64,000 bases of DNA from Parelaphostrongylus tenuis (GCA_019055375.1 JAHQIW010006392.1:248001-312000); one strand, 5' to 3'. Shown: positions 22,746 through 35,185, numbered from the stretch's first letter. Translations and numbers: made by a program. The notes: generated by a model from the sequence alone, not told the origin.

Positions 22746-23529
22746 ACCTATCGCATTCAATTCTTTTTCTCAACAATTCAAGTCAACTGCCAAACATCAA
22801 ACTCAATCGTCGGATTCGAGATCAGTTTATGACCTGTGAGTGAGCAAGAGTTATGCTGAAAACTGAGCCAACCACATCTGTTTTGATTTTGGAAAAAGGA
22901 TTTTGAGGATAAACGCTTTCGCTCAAATTGAGCAACAAAACAGGCTGCTGAATAAACAGATAAGGATCAACCGATTGGCAAATATTGAAAAAATCCATAT
23001 AAAATGAGTAGGTAGAGTGAGCAAAGAGAATCTTTTTATGTAGTAAACAATTATATATTTGCAGATTTGTACTTCAGTTATGGTCATAAACTTGATATAT
23101 ATTCGAAGACCAGAAAATTTTACTGGCTTCTTTTATAAAATTTCTTTATTCTACAATTTTCTAACATTCCGACAAATCCAAAAGTTAATATTGCTTCATT
23201 TTTGAATATTTGTAGACGTGAGTGAAAATGCTCTATTTATTGAGTTCTGATCGTTTTATTCGAAGTTGTGCCAGTATAACCCCAAGTTTAGGAAGGAACT
23301 TTTGAGAATTATCAATAATCAATGTCCATCTAAAGAATACTACAAGCAAACGGTGACAAAAATAAACAACTTATAAGAAACCCGTACATGCCTGCAAAGT
23401 ACTTCTGAATTGAAGTAAGGTACCCAATTGCTCGCTAAGATAGGCCTAGATATTAGAAAGGTCATAGTCATGGTATGAGTTGCATGGGTTCTTTCCTGTC
23501 ATCGGGCAGCGATGTTTGAAGGGACCTCG

Positions 23530-23965
23530 TTTACTCAAAAAAGACTTGTAACCAAACTTTTAGTAGTAGCACTATAAATAAAATTATGCATAATCAATAG
23601 TCTGGCGTGTAGAGCAGTATCCTCGATTCCCGATCGCTCACGTAAAGGATCAAAACTTCGGATCATTCCTCTCATTTGTGAGTTACAGTATACTTTTAGC
23701 ATCGGCCTTTGGACTGCTCGTTCAATAACACCAAGTGATTTTTTATACAGTTTACGTAGCGAACCACGGTTTTCGTGTACACGCCAAAGCGGGGATGAGC
23801 GTCGAGTCGAGAAGGTGGACAACGAGTCGGATGTTCATTGTTCTCTTCACTATATCTTCGATGCTCTTAAAGGTCCCTATGCCGCTCGCTTTCTCTTGGC
23901 CCAACTTTTGAGCTAGGTCGTTCATCATCACCATGCTGCGAGTTGATAATGTCGGCTTCATGACT
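23530..23965 (-). mobile_element. RTE-type LINE fragment (3' part of ORF)
   Basis: Broken frames read MNDLAQKLGQEKASGIGTFK, SIEDIVKRTMNIRL, LLDSTLIPAL, then KSLGVIERAVQRPMLKVY and RERSGIEDTALHARL. These follow the usual order after the reverse transcriptase of nematode RTE elements. Frameshifted; no intact ORF. Confidence 0.75.
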
Positions 23966-24305
23966 TAAGTAGACGTGATTAGAGCATTGGTTTTTATGTA
24001 CGCGCTAGTAAGACAATGCTAATTGAAACTGGCAACCACTTGCAATCTATCTTATTTTACCAAATTAAAATCTGTATTGACTAAGCTCTAAAAAATGTCC
24101 AAGCTTTCTTCTTTGTCGGGGCCCGTTTTTGGATATCAACGCAAATCAACAACTAAGCTGTTGACCGACAAGTTAATGTGGTGCTCCGCAACCATATACT
24201 TGACATTTCGGATATCATCCTTCAGTTTCAAAACATGGTGTAAGAATTTCCCTTAGCACTATCTACTAACCTTAGTATTCATCAAAGGCTCCTTGTGTAT
24301 TTTTT

Positions 24306-25400
24306 AAGCCGAATACAAAGTTTTATAATACAATTTATTTTAACAAATAACGTTTACGGGGTTTCGCCTTTTTGAAAATCTGGATAATCAGGTTGCCCAC
24401 AATTTCGTCAACCATTACTCATGCAGAAAAATTCTCCAAACCTAGATTTCAATCTCATGACGTGCAAAACAACTGTGAGCACCCTCGTCGCTCAATATGA
24501 GTCGTCCACTGAGTTGTCCAAGTAGAGAGCAACTGTGCAGAGATTAGATAGACTGCGTAAGCACCTTCGTCATCAAAATGACAGTCTTGAATACTGTGCC
24601 ATTACACGTGTAGTTATAGAGCATTCCTCCTGTCGTTCATGTTTAGATTGAAAGCGACTGGTTTGCTCAGAAGCTTCCAATATCTTACACGCTGAGGTTC
24701 TATGTTTCTGTGCGAGTATGGTAACCTTCGCATCAAAATCCTCCCCGCATGGGTTTGTGCCCTATGCCAGCCTAGTAGTGTACTTGGTTTAGTTTGAACT
24801 TGCCGTCTAGGTGTCCTTTTATACTGATGCAGAATGGTTCTACGGTCTCGCTAATGTACTTGTCGCCGCACACTTTACAAGAATAGGTGAATTATACCCG
24901 TACTCATATAATCACCGTCTTTATCAGGCATATTATGCACTCCTTCATTGCGCATAAACAGTCATATAAGCGGTTGTGAACTAGCTGCCGCCTCATAATA
25001 TTCGTTGGCATCTCAGTCAACACTCGCACAGAAGCATAAGACTTCAGCGCCTATGATTCTGGAAGTTTGATAAACACTATCAGTTCAAAATATGGCACAA
25101 AAGAATTGTTTTTACGATGACACAGGTGCACTCGCAATTAATTTTCCCTCTGTATGGTTGGTCTTCACTTGAACAGCTCAGTGGACGACTCATAAAAGCC
25201 ACTGAGTATGCTGAAAGTTGTTTGATCTAGGTTTAGTGATTTTTTCTCTTTAAGTGTCGGAAATGCTTGACTGACTAGGTTGTGGGCAATCGGATCTTTC
25301 CAGGCTTTGAAATGGCGAAACGCCGAAACGTCAGCTGTCAGAACAAATTGTATTGTAGAAACCTCGTGTTTGGACTGGAAATAAAGAAAAACACGAAGTT
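24306..25400 (-). mobile_element. Penelope-like element with GIY-YIG region
   Basis: The minus strand at about 24.66-25.05 kb reads RRQLVHNRLYD, then CIICL...GDYMSTGIIHLF, CKVCGDKYISETVEPFC, IKGHLDGKFKLNQVHY, and a degenerate LSACKILEAS. This is the GIY-YIG endonuclease region of Penelope-like retroelements (Zn-finger-like Cys motif followed by the YIGET core). The ends at 24306-24530 and 25130-25400 are inverted copies of each other, including ATGAGTCGTCCACTGAG in both. Stops and frameshifts make it dead. The reverse transcriptase is absent. Confidence 0.75.
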
Positions 25401-25519
25401 AAATTTCGTAGCATAAAATCAGCCAATAACATGCATCTACGTAATGCACACTAAAAAAACTCAAGTTGTTGAAAATAAGCATAAAGCAAATCACAGCAGT
25501 TTTACTCCAGTAATATTGA

Positions 25520-26880
25520 ATCGGCGACTATCGCTCAATCTGACTGCTGTATGTCGTTTCTAGACTCCTCACTCGAGTCGTCTCTGAAGGATTAAGGACA
25601 CTGGACGAAGAATGGCCATGTAAACAAGCAGGATTTCGAAAATTTAGTACTTTAACCACATCCACGCGATAATAAGATTCCTCGAAGCTACGCAAGAGTA
25701 CGAGAGACCGCTCTGTCACTTTCATCGCTCTAAAGGCTTTTGACTTAGATGGAACAGAAGCAGTCATAGAAGATCCAAACAGTTAGGGCGTCCCACCTTA
25801 GAACCTATAGATTCTTTGTAAGCTATATATAGACTTCATACTTAAGATATCACCACTTTACAACGATATTTAAGAAAAGTGGTTCAACAAAATGATATTA
25901 TTTCGTCAAAATTATTCACTTTCACCCTCAATACGTCATGCGAACAGCAGCAGTAACAATATGGGAATGAAAATCGATTGTCGGCTTTTACACCATCTTT
26001 GCATTGCTGATAACATCGTTCTTATATCACCAAGTATTGGGAAGACGGAACAAATGTTGACAGATTTTTACAGCGCTCGTGGAAAGATTGGTCTCCGACT
26101 AAATCGCAAGAGAACGACGTTCAAGATCAGCAGATTAGCTTCGAGTATCCCTTTGTCACTCAACATTTTGAATAGCCTTGAATGCTCCAGCTACGTCTAT
26201 CTAAGTCGGGAAATCAATATGGTGAACGACTTCACTACACAGTTGAGTAGGGAAAGCGAACAACTTGGGGGCGTTTAGAGAGATCGAGAATGTAGAGCGA
26301 AGATAACGAGGAACATACGACTTTGTGCCTTCCTTTTCGACTCAACGACTCTTCCTGCTTAGCGTATGCATTAGAACCATCGTCGATACGTAGGCAAGAT
26401 TGAAGATCACTTGGCGTCATTAAACGCGCTGTCGAAAAGTCGATGCTAGGAGTATCCTGCATCTCGCAAATAAGATCCATGACGCGGATTTCTGACCTAG
26501 GCCAACGATCGAAAATGAAAGACGATGTTGTACACTTCAAGTTATCAATGACCAAGAGACTCACACAAATATTGCGATTCAAAGACAACCGACGAACGAG
26601 GGCCGTTACCGACTGAATTCAATAGCTTGAAGTGTAGAACATGGATTCGAGATGTCAGTCGCCGAATAGGAAAACCACCGACCCGATGATCCGAACTCTT
26701 TATGAAAACTCTAGAGAAATGATAAGATTCTTAATGAAACTGCGCTAAGAATTATACACTGTGGTGCGCTTGCACATGACAAGTAAAAACCAAATTTTCT
26801 ACTGGTGCTAGCTCGAGTCACTCGACGATCATTGGGACGACAGGTGACAGGAAATGATATTGGATCACAAATAACAATTA
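25520..26880 (+). mobile_element. RTE-type LINE, reverse transcriptase and tail, degraded
   Basis: Successive frames give RFLEATQEYERPLC, KLFTFTLNTSC, then a clean stretch at 25892-26278 (GMKIDCRLLHHLCIADNIVL) where the catalytic FADD box has become IADN. It continues with TDFYSARGKIGLRLNRK, SSYVYLSREINMVND and a C-terminal region (IKRAVEKSMLGVSCISQ, LGQRSKMKDDVVH). The endonuclease is missing. Same family as 23.5 kb by the SIED/ERA blocks. Confidence 0.85.
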
Positions 26881-27739
26881 ACAAATTAACTGGCTGTGCT
26901 TTCGAACACACTGACTTTGTCGTCAGAATAGTCGACTTAGTCGAATCAGTTCATTAAGGTGCGAAATGTTTGAATATTCGAGCACTTAGACACAAGTACA
27001 ATGTGGTCTCCAGTAAAACTATTTTATCAACTCGACTACGTGCACGTTAATAGGACCATGATGACAACAATTGAGGATTTTCTGGTCGATAAAAGTATCA
27101 GAAAGAATAAGAAAAAAATACATGTGTGTGAATAGCACCTTACCTAAACTCACTTCATCACGAATTTAGTTAAAGGAGTAATGTACTGTTTATGATGATA
27201 GTATCGATCGAATAGCTACATGGATTCAAAGTCATGCGAGAAGTAAGTATGTGTACATTGGCATATGCAGATAGTCAGAGGCAGGCTCACAGACAAAAAG
27301 GCTATTCATGGATGTTTGTGTGCAGTATGAGTCCCAGGAAGGGATGGATCAATAACAAAGCTGGGCAACGTTGACTAATGACATCGCATTGGGCAGACGC
27401 ATCGTCCAACATGGAAGTTGTTGTTTCCTTTCTTTTTCTTTCTTTATTTTTACTCACTCGAATATTTGAACGCTCCAGTAACGGCGAAGAATATGCAAGC
27501 TAATTTGAACAAAATCCGATGAAGGCTCAAGGGTGATCGTAAATATCAAGTTCAGAAGGTGGTAGATTCAGTTAGAAGGAAGAAAAAACCTAAATAGAAC
27601 TAATATCATCGAGTATTGGAGAGAAAGATTCAATTCAAAAGTGATCTCATGATTTCCGATTTAAACAGAGATGACAATAACAATGGTTAACCAGAATACG
27701 CAAGCTGAAAGTTCTTTTTGAACTTTTGTCTTCTATCAG

Positions 27740-27865
27740 TGGCAAACCAATGACAACGTACTCGACAAGAGTAAAGAGGATCCCTGCTCATTTCACTTCA
27801 ATGGTGGATTTTCATTCACCGCGTCGTACACAGATCTGATGACTATACAAATACATAAGCCGTAG
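27740..27865 (+). CDS. Candidate terminal exon
   Basis: Acceptor TTGTCTTCTATCAG then 41 codons to TAG (WQTNDNVLDKSKEDPCSFHF, NGGFSFTASYTDLM). No neighbouring exon confirmed, so support is weak. Confidence 0.22.
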   Translation, partial: WQTNDNVLDKSKEDPCSFHFNGGFSFTASYTDLMTIQIHKP

Positions 27866-28243
27866 AAGTGACTTCCTTATGATCAGTTCAGGAAGTTCCT
27901 CACTTCGCGACATGAGCAGGAAGTTTTTTTTTCACTCCGCACTCTTTTTTTTATAACATCGCCTATTTTCACATAACTGAACAAGGTAGGAATTCTTACC
28001 AGTACGATTACGTTTGGTTTTCTGAAATTTTTTTAGATCTAACGCGATGAGAAGAGATTTATAACCTGAGCTTACTTTTTTTTTTGAGCACCTTTCACAC
28101 TGAACCACTGTAGCGCCGAAGAAGGCTAGTACTTAAATCTTAGCCATAGTATAATCTTTTATGAGAACCTGATGTAACTTACCAATGCAACAGAACATTA
28201 ATTCTTTCCAAAAACATTACTTTTGTTGTGCCAGCTCACAAGT

Positions 28244-29529
28244 TATTATTGGAAAGAAAGTTTTCGGGCACATTAATAAGCACGAGATGACTCCCATGCA
28301 TATCATGGGATATTACAGTCTCTTATGTAGGATTTTCCCATTGAAGGCCTAGTTATTATTCGTCTTTGGTTTTTACTTCGTTAGAGGTTTTCGATATGTC
28401 CAACGATACGATCGTAGTTCGTGTTTTATTGTGACATTGCTGAAGAAAGAGACTTTCACAGCAAGCTACAGTCGACGTGAAATCAACGAAATTGAAGAAG
28501 TTGAAGGAGAAGGCACATCGAGCAAATTTGCTGCTCGGAGCTGGTCTTAATACTTCTCAATGCGCCAGAGATCTTGACCTCGAAGATGAGCCTCGTCCAA
28601 GACGTCCAACAAAGTTGAGCAACGGAGATTAGATGATTGCTGCTTTGGAAGATTTCCCGTCATCAAGTGCTTGCAAGTTGGCAACCGAACTTACGTTTCT
28701 CATATGATACTATGTTAACTCATCTCCACCAGCTTACCTTTGTCCATAGCAAAGCACAGCAAGATTCACATGAACTCACTGAAGCACTAGCCGCCAATCG
28801 AGTCGAAATTTGTCGCCAAACTGCTCAACGACATCTACTGAATGATGACCGTTTCTGGAAATGCATTGTGACCATTGTTACTTCGAACGAGAAGTAGGTG
28901 TCAAACAACGTGGTTAGCCACAATTGACACAAGTAGCATTCAGAAACGTTGAAGCTACGCCGTCAATCTCGAAAACAACCAATTGGCAAGAAGGTCATAT
29001 GATCTGTGTTCGGTCGGTAGTGCATTTTGATTCCTATTCCAAACTCAAGTCCTTCAGCGCCGAGCTCTATTGTTAGCAGTGAGGCCGAGTCTACGACAAG
29101 CTTAAGGAGAAGTAAGCCCGGCGTTGGTTATCCGAGAGCGCGATTTGATGCAGCAAGACAATGCCAGACCGCACACTGCCAAAAAGACCAAAGACACGTT
29201 TGATGAATTGAACGGAGTAGGGGTTCTGCTGCACTCCGCCTACAATCAAGATTGCGCTCGACCCGATTTTGGCTTTTTCCGATCAGTGCAACACTTTTTG
29301 AAATGTTGCCGATTTGTATCGATCGATGAACTTGAAGAAGCATGTCAAGAGTTCTTTGATTAAAAGTCGAAGGAATGTTCGACTTTGACCGAGTCCAAAA
29401 GTTGGAAACAGAAAGTCGTAGAAAACGATGGCCTTCATTTTGAGGAGTAGTTTTTTTTTCGTTTCCGTTTGGAATTTATGCATAAATTTTTTGTTTTTTA
29501 CAAGTACCCCTGAACTTTCTTGCATCCTA
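28244..29529 (+). mobile_element. Near-full-length mariner, inactive
   Basis: Length 1286 bp, usual for mariner. The 5' terminus (ATTGGAAAGAAAGTTTTCGG) pairs with the 3' terminus (TAGGATGCAAGAAAGTTCAG read inverted), and the family end is TAGGTTGGAAAGGAAGTTC. The decayed transposase keeps HELTEALAANRVEICRQ, a first catalytic block changed to VTSNEK (Asp lost), QQDNARPHTAKKTKDTF and RPDFGFFRSVQHFL, ending KVVENDGLHFEE. Several frameshifts and stops. Confidence 0.9.
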
Positions 29530-29649
29530 CTAATACTGACCGCTGCAATTGAAAAAACAAGCACTTTCCAGTAGAATCATTTAAGAATCATCTTGTTTAG
29601 AACTGTAGTACCCATTTAGCTCAACTATTTCGTACATCATAAGTACAGA

Positions 29650-30080
29650 AATGTTTAAATGAGTTTAGTACTGAAAATGTGATGTGTGCGGCGTGGGCCC
29701 GAACCACGACATTCTTTCCGGAAGGGTGCGCGTTCATTGCAGCGTCGAGGCTCATCGTACCCTGTGAATCAAATTTAAATCAGGCAGTAACCAATACCAA
29801 TGCATCCAATATAGTAAATATGGCTGACAGGAGCTCCAACGGCCTCGCTGGTGCAGTGCGAACCCATGCGCTGCGGGAAAGGGTACTCGTAGTTGAAGTC
29901 CACGCCATATACATCGGGTTTGAATGCTCCTCTCTCAAAATTCTTATGATTATCTGTCACATCATAGCATGCTGTCAAAAATGAACTAAGCCACGAGCTG
30001 TACATTGTCATTCGTGGACTGTTTCTCTCCACCACAATCGACTTGATAATGTGATGATGAAGCCCTAAGTTTCAACCTTT
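29650..30080 (-). CDS. Candidate two-exon gene, unknown protein
   Basis: A minus frame of about 100 codons (IIKSIVVERNSPRMTMYSSW, LTACYDVTDNHKNFERG, FKPDVYGVDFNYEYPFPQRM) is GC-rich with coding-like codons. A downstream frame from 29761 after GATTCACAG reads YDEPRRCNERAPFRKECR. A donor GTATTG at 29797 would join them in phase 1, but that intron would be only 36 bp, so another donor may be used. The start is not settled. No family recognised. Confidence 0.38.
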
Positions 30081-30239
30081 CCTTACCACGTTTGATTTTT
30101 CGCTCAGCGCGCGGTTCGACCGGCCGGTGCGCCACGCTCGAATGACAATACTGTAATTTTGATGCGAAATGTGGATTCATCGTCACTGGTGAAGGTTTCT
30201 AGCTTCTGAATTTCGAGCTGCATTTGAAAGCATGACGAG

Positions 30240-31570
30240 AAGAGCACCGCCAGAGCCTGATAACACCACTGTCAATCTAGAGATGGTGGCTTTTCTTAGA
30301 GCACAAAAGGGATCTTTGTAACCACCCCCAATATGTCTGTTACGTGTACTCTACTAGATTTTAATAAAGACCATCTTTTTGTGCATATCGAAGATCTTGA
30401 ATGGGCACAGCAAGTCGAACAGTCCAGTATTCTAAAAGGGGCTCTGCTGTATGGACCACATCCAAACCTTGCAATGGGTCATCAAAGTATTCGAGGATAT
30501 CGTATGACTTTTGTTTTAACTTTTATCGGCTATGAGAAAGCGCTCGACAGCGCCTAAACAAATGCAATCTTATCAGTGCTCGTCCACCAAGATGTAGACC
30601 CGCCCCATATACGAACGCAAGCAGACTGGTGCAGCAAAGAAATACAGCTTTTCCATCTACCCCTTACTATAACCATCGAAAAAGGTTTTGAAGGCAAAAT
30701 CGCTCGTTGCCATCGCATTATATAGCCAAAGCTGTTCACTGCTGCATTACAATGAAGAATGAAATCGCTCGATTGGGACGGGGTTGGCGTACGGCTGATT
30801 TAAGATTCTTCCCGAACTTGTGTCTTGCGAATGGCATCGTCATATTTTCGAAAAGTACCAGTAAGGAAAAGATGATGATCAATGAATTCATTGAAGCGAG
30901 AAGAAAATTGAACTTCGCATATATGTGACCCAGTTCATGAAGAATCCTGGTGCGAAGGTGAACAATGGATGGTTCTTCGATTGCGGAGACCACTTCGTAC
31001 GTCTACCTTGAACGTTTAATGACATCGAGAATAACATTAAGAAGGAATTAGGTAATAAGAAGGAGAGCAGCATGGGTCGCAATTGTACCTCTTAAGGAAG
31101 TCACAGAACATGTACAGAATCCCAAATTTCGTGCTATCCAACACTCCACTCCGCGCTCTGATATGGAACAGAGAGTGGACCGATACTACAACCATGTCAA
31201 GAAATCTGCGCACCGCTCACAGGGGCTTGAGCGTGGCTTTCTGAAACTCATTGGCTACCCAACGTCTAGTCGGTTTGCGCAGCTCAGGTCCTGGAAAACC
31301 GTTTTATCTTCGTGATCCACAAACATGTAGATCAATAGCGAATTACAGATAAACCGATCACATAATAAAAAGTAGAGATGGCAGATCACCGAAAAGAACA
31401 GTGGAGTGGACCTAATAGAATGCAAGCGTCCTCTTGGAAGACCTCCTAAACGATGGGCGGACGTGTTTGTGGTTAACGTCAACCATCTGCGTCCGCAGAT
31501 GGTAGAGAGCTTAGAATCACGGAGTCAGCCTTGCTTGTAACGCTATGTTCGAAACAGACCACCGCAATGA
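30240..31570 (+). mobile_element. Second RTE family, reverse transcriptase and tail, degraded
   Basis: Frames read RAPPEPDNTTVNLEMV, GLCCMDHIQTLQWVIKVF, LTFIGYEKALDSA, KLFTAALQ, AETTSYVYLERLM, RRRAAWVAIVPLKEVTEH and ECKRPLGRPPKRWADVFV. The order matches RT palm, thumb and C-terminal region. It differs from the 25.5 kb copy in these blocks. Multiple stops; the endonuclease is missing. Confidence 0.8.
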
Positions 31571-31908
31571 CAACAATTGCATAAGCGAGGAGCGATTGGA
31601 AACTGTAGTGAGGCTTGCACTACCAGTAAAGATGGGCCATTTCAGTATTCAAGTAAGGTTCAAGAAAGGTATTTTATGACCAGTAAGGATATTATATCGC
31701 TGAAGAGGCTTGGAAAGCTACCCTTAGTTGATGGAATGCCAATACTACCTAATGTACAATAGCATAATCGAGCCCTTATTGAATGTGATTCTGCGTCTGG
31801 AATGAAATTTACATTTTACCACGCAAGTGTACAAATGAACACTTCTTTAGAAGTCTTTGTGCACATTGTTGTGATGTTATAAACTGTATGCAGTCAGTAA
31901 ATATAAAC

Positions 31909-32115
31909 GTGGCGCAGTGTTAGAGGTGCTCCGAGACACATACGTGACAGATGACTCATTCCGGCACTTAAGGCTTGGTCTTCGATCACTCCGGAGTAGG
32001 TGAATTGGTACCACACTTGTATGGGAGGATAGCAGCACTCACTGGATAAACCGGTAAGTCACCGCGAGTCGTTTTAAGAGCTAAATATACATTCAGTCAC
32101 CCTCAACGATTTTAG
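31909..32115 (+). repeat. tRNA-derived SINE (copy 2)
   Basis: The head is GTGGCGCAGTGTTAGAGGTG. The body shares GGATAGCAGCACTCACTGGA and AAGTCACCGCGAGTCG with the copy at 33.0 kb, and the tail shares CATTCAGTCACCCTCAACG. Confidence 0.65.
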
Positions 32116-32553
32116 ATGGATCGAGTGTATTCATCATAGATTAATCAACGCAGGTCGGAGCCTTGAGTCTTTTATCAAGTATAAAGTGTATGTAGAGTAA
32201 GTAGAACTGCTAATAATGGATATTCTAAGAATATTTAAACCAGTATAGAGTAAGAATAATCAAAGCAACTGTCATTAAATATAGCCAAATTTGTATCGGG
32301 CTGCGCATCCATTAGAATAAATCCAGTGAGCCGAGACGCTGCGCGCAGCCAGTGTGTTTTTATATAGGACACGAGGTCCTGAAAGGTTAAGAAGCACTCG
32401 CATCATTGAGCCACTGAAGAATGTGAAAGAGCTAAGAAGTTCTCATAACAAAAAGCTTTCGTAACAACCCTCTGTAACTTCGTGAGTGTAGCAAAGTACT
32501 TACCGAACATGTGATCATTAATTACATTGCACTACTGTCAGCACATCTTGTTA

Positions 32554-32748
32554 TCAGTTCGTTTCCTCGAATTTCCTTTCAACAAAATCAAAACTCGTCG
32601 AACTTTTTCGTGTGAGCTCTACATCAGAAATTCTAGTCTTCTGAATGTCACTAAACGTTGGTCGAATGTCTGTGGCTCTCCTCTGCCTACACTCTCCGCT
32701 CCACGCGCAAGCGTTCAAAACCGATCGTCTCTTTTTGAAAATGAGAAA
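32554..32748 (-). other. Coding-like frame, possible exon
   Basis: Reads RRSVLNACAWSGECRQRRAT, DIRPTFSDIQKTRISDVEL to TGA. Dibasic sites flank a CxxxxxC segment, as in some peptide precursors. A plus-strand frame (MSVALLCLHSPLHAQA) overlaps. Neither has a confirmed neighbour. Confidence 0.22.
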
Positions 32749-33015
32749 TTATGTAAAAAACCATCAATCTTTACCTGAAAAACTAGAACTACTACACAAC
32801 TGTAACTATTATTATGCACTCCACAATTCCTTCATAGTTGTCACGAAAGCTATCCCTGGCAAGAGGTTGATACAAATATGAAAAGCGTGTCTTGCAGTGA
32901 CCAAAGCAATAACAAGTGGATGTATCCGACCACCAGTACTTGAGCTTCTAAATGTTTATATGTAAGCTATTGGAGTTGTACACACATATGTGTATATATG
33001 TATGCACATGGGACG

Positions 33016-33230
33016 CGTGTGTCGCAGCAGTCAAAGGTGCTCTGCGACGCACATGTAGTTAATGGTTCGATTCGCACCGAAGACCTGCCAAACCTTTTCC
33101 ATTGTGCGTGGTTTGCTATCAGACTTGTTCTAGGAGAATAGCAGCGCTCACTCGATACATTGGTAGGCCACCGCAAATCTTTGTGAAGGCTAGAATCGAA
33201 TTCAGTCACATTGACGATGCTTGATGAAGG
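33016..33230 (+). repeat. tRNA-derived SINE (copy 3)
   Basis: A-box-like GTGTCGCAGCAGTCAAAGGT and B-box-like ATGGTTCGATTCGCACC, then the same body and tail as the copy at 31.9 kb. Confidence 0.65.
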
Positions 33231-33562
33231 CGAATGCATGGTGCGTACCTCAGGAGTTGATCAAGCGGAGACATCCATGCTGTTTTCTACTCACTCAAGA
33301 TAACATCTTCACACGGACGATGCTAGGCTACAGCATCTGCATGATTTAAGTTGTCAAGTGATTAGAAGAACCCCAGAAAAAACTTTGTGTATACAAAAAA
33401 CCACTGCAAACAGAATGGAATGCATAGATTTCACACTGTCGCTAATGTTTTCGGATCTATCTACAGTTTCATGATTTTCCATGGAGTGCTTTTACTGGAA
33501 ATCAGTTCACACTAAATCTATATGGTCTCGAATGGCTGGCGTTCTCACAGAAAAAAGCGCTT

Positions 33563-33623
33563 AATTCACAATTTTTTCTAATAAACAGAGAAGACGGTGC
33601 TCACCATGGAAATTGTGAATCAC
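33563..33623. repeat. Short inverted repeat
   Basis: AATTCACAATTTTTTC and GAAATTGTGAATCAC face each other across about 30 bp. Confidence 0.45.
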
Positions 33624-33906
33624 CCGGTGAGTGTCGAGGTTGATAGAAAATCAATCCTGGGTAAAGTGGCACAGTTTGGCCTAATGAATGTGAGCTTGGA
33701 TATAGAAATATTAATAGAAATTTCTACAAAGTCCTACAGCGAGTATTAATGAAGAACTGAACAAAACTTCTATTCAAGCTTTTTGATGCCCTCACGAAGC
33801 AAATAAAACCTTGACGAGACTAAATGTCATCAAAGCCTAAGCCAGGACAGCGATTTCAAAGTTCTTCTGAAGTTATGTAGTGACGATACAATTCTTTATA
33901 ACTGAG

Positions 33907-34293
33907 AAGACTGTGCGATCGTGGCAGTTGATAATCACTGCCCGGAGACGATAATTGGAGTTACATTTTCAAAAAAGGTCTGTTGGATTCTGGAAAAGTC
34001 CAAGTCCACAATTTGCTATTACTGATAGTTTTGAAAGCATTGCAAAGCTGAAAAACTTTCAACATTTCTCATGAACTGTGAGAAGGAGTGAGTCGCCGTT
34101 ATGAAGATTGTTCTAGCCTCTTTTACACAATGAAAAAGATGCACAACTTGACAGCATTTCATCGTTTGGTGAAAGTGAGTGCAATGCGGCAATCGGTGAC
34201 ATACAGTTCAGTGATTGCTCCAAAGTGAAGCTGCTAAGTATCAGATCTTCTCATAAAGTTTGGCACTACAGCAACAAACAGCACATATGTTAA
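33907..34293 (+). other. Coding-like exons, unidentified
   Basis: A frame near 33908-34025 reads DCAIVAVDNHCPETIIGVTF. A second, 34117..34293, follows GTTCTAG and reads LLHNEKDAQLDSISSFGESE, then DIQFSDCSKVKLLSIRSS to TAA. They may be exons of one plus-strand gene; the join is not resolved. Confidence 0.3.
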
Positions 34294-34384
34294 GAAGTAA
34301 TTAATCAACGAAGCTATTAAAAATATGCGTCGTCAGTCTGAACACATTTCTCCTACCTCTCAGGCAACAAATTAATAGCATTCT

Positions 34385-34765
34385 GTGCACAGATATCTAG
34401 TGTTTTCACTGCCTTTTTCGTGGTGTTATGATGTTTTATATAGACTTAAGAGAATTGAGTGGTGAACAAAAACACGACCTCAGACGGGAGTCAAACCCAT
34501 GTTTCATCCATACCGGAGACGCGTGCTACCACTACACCACCGAGGTACATTCGCTCCACCACTCATTCTCCAATATCTCTATGATGGCTGTCAGGCACCA
34601 ACCTTCAACATGTTTGGTCGGACATGCGATTTCGCTTTGTATACCCAGTGGAGCTGACAGTCATTGTGATAAGTAATACTCCAGATTTCTAGTAATTTTA
34701 CTGCCTTTTCCGCAGTGTTATGATGTTTTGTTTATACCGAAGAGAACTGAGTGGTGAGCAGTTCT
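34385..34765. repeat. tRNA-like palindromic repeat R1 (copies 2, partly duplicated)
   Basis: 34395-34560 carries the outer TCTAGTGTTTTCACTGCC, then GAATTGAGTGGTGAACAAAA and an inverted tRNA-like block (AGACGCGTGCTACCACTACA). A second outer piece with TGAGTGGTGAGCAG occurs at 34685-34762. Confidence 0.6.
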
Positions 34766-34799
34766 GTGCACAATTTTCTAAATTTTCGTCCAGTACCAA

Positions 34800-35185
34800 T
34801 TTTGTTCACACTTGCCTCATCATGGCCGCTTAACGAAGCCTTTATCCCAGTTTGGTGCTTTATCAATACGAATAAGTGACGCGATGCACAGACCGTCTTC
34901 GAGAATACCGACCGTGCAGGAGATCAGGATTTGTGTGGATGCAAACAGCTTGTCGGTTCCTTGCTGAAACGCGCCGGTAACACCAACTCGAATGACCAGC
35001 TGCGCTCCGGACGTCCACGCGAAGTTGATCGAGAGGCCATCATCAAAGGAACTGAAGAAAATTCGACTTTGACTTCAGCCTGATGATGCATACATTTAAT
35101 AGTGTTGTCAAGCAATTTTAATTACTTTTGTCAATGAATTTGATGTTTATCACTATAGTGCCAAAACAATAGCATTTCTTTTAGC
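34800..35185 (+). mobile_element. Internally deleted mariner relic
   Basis: The N-terminus (RDAQTVFENTDRAGDQDL, DQLRSGRPREVDREAII) passes straight to the 3' end (ATTTAATAGTGTTGTCAAGC). Same subfamily as 15.3-15.8 and 49.4 kb. The catalytic part is deleted. Confidence 0.75.

Noticed and set aside
26235..26588. 117-codon minus frame
   Set aside because: Lies antisense to the RTE reverse transcriptase tail on the plus strand, which explains the openness.
32967..33239. 90-codon minus frame
   Set aside because: Antisense to SINE copy 3.
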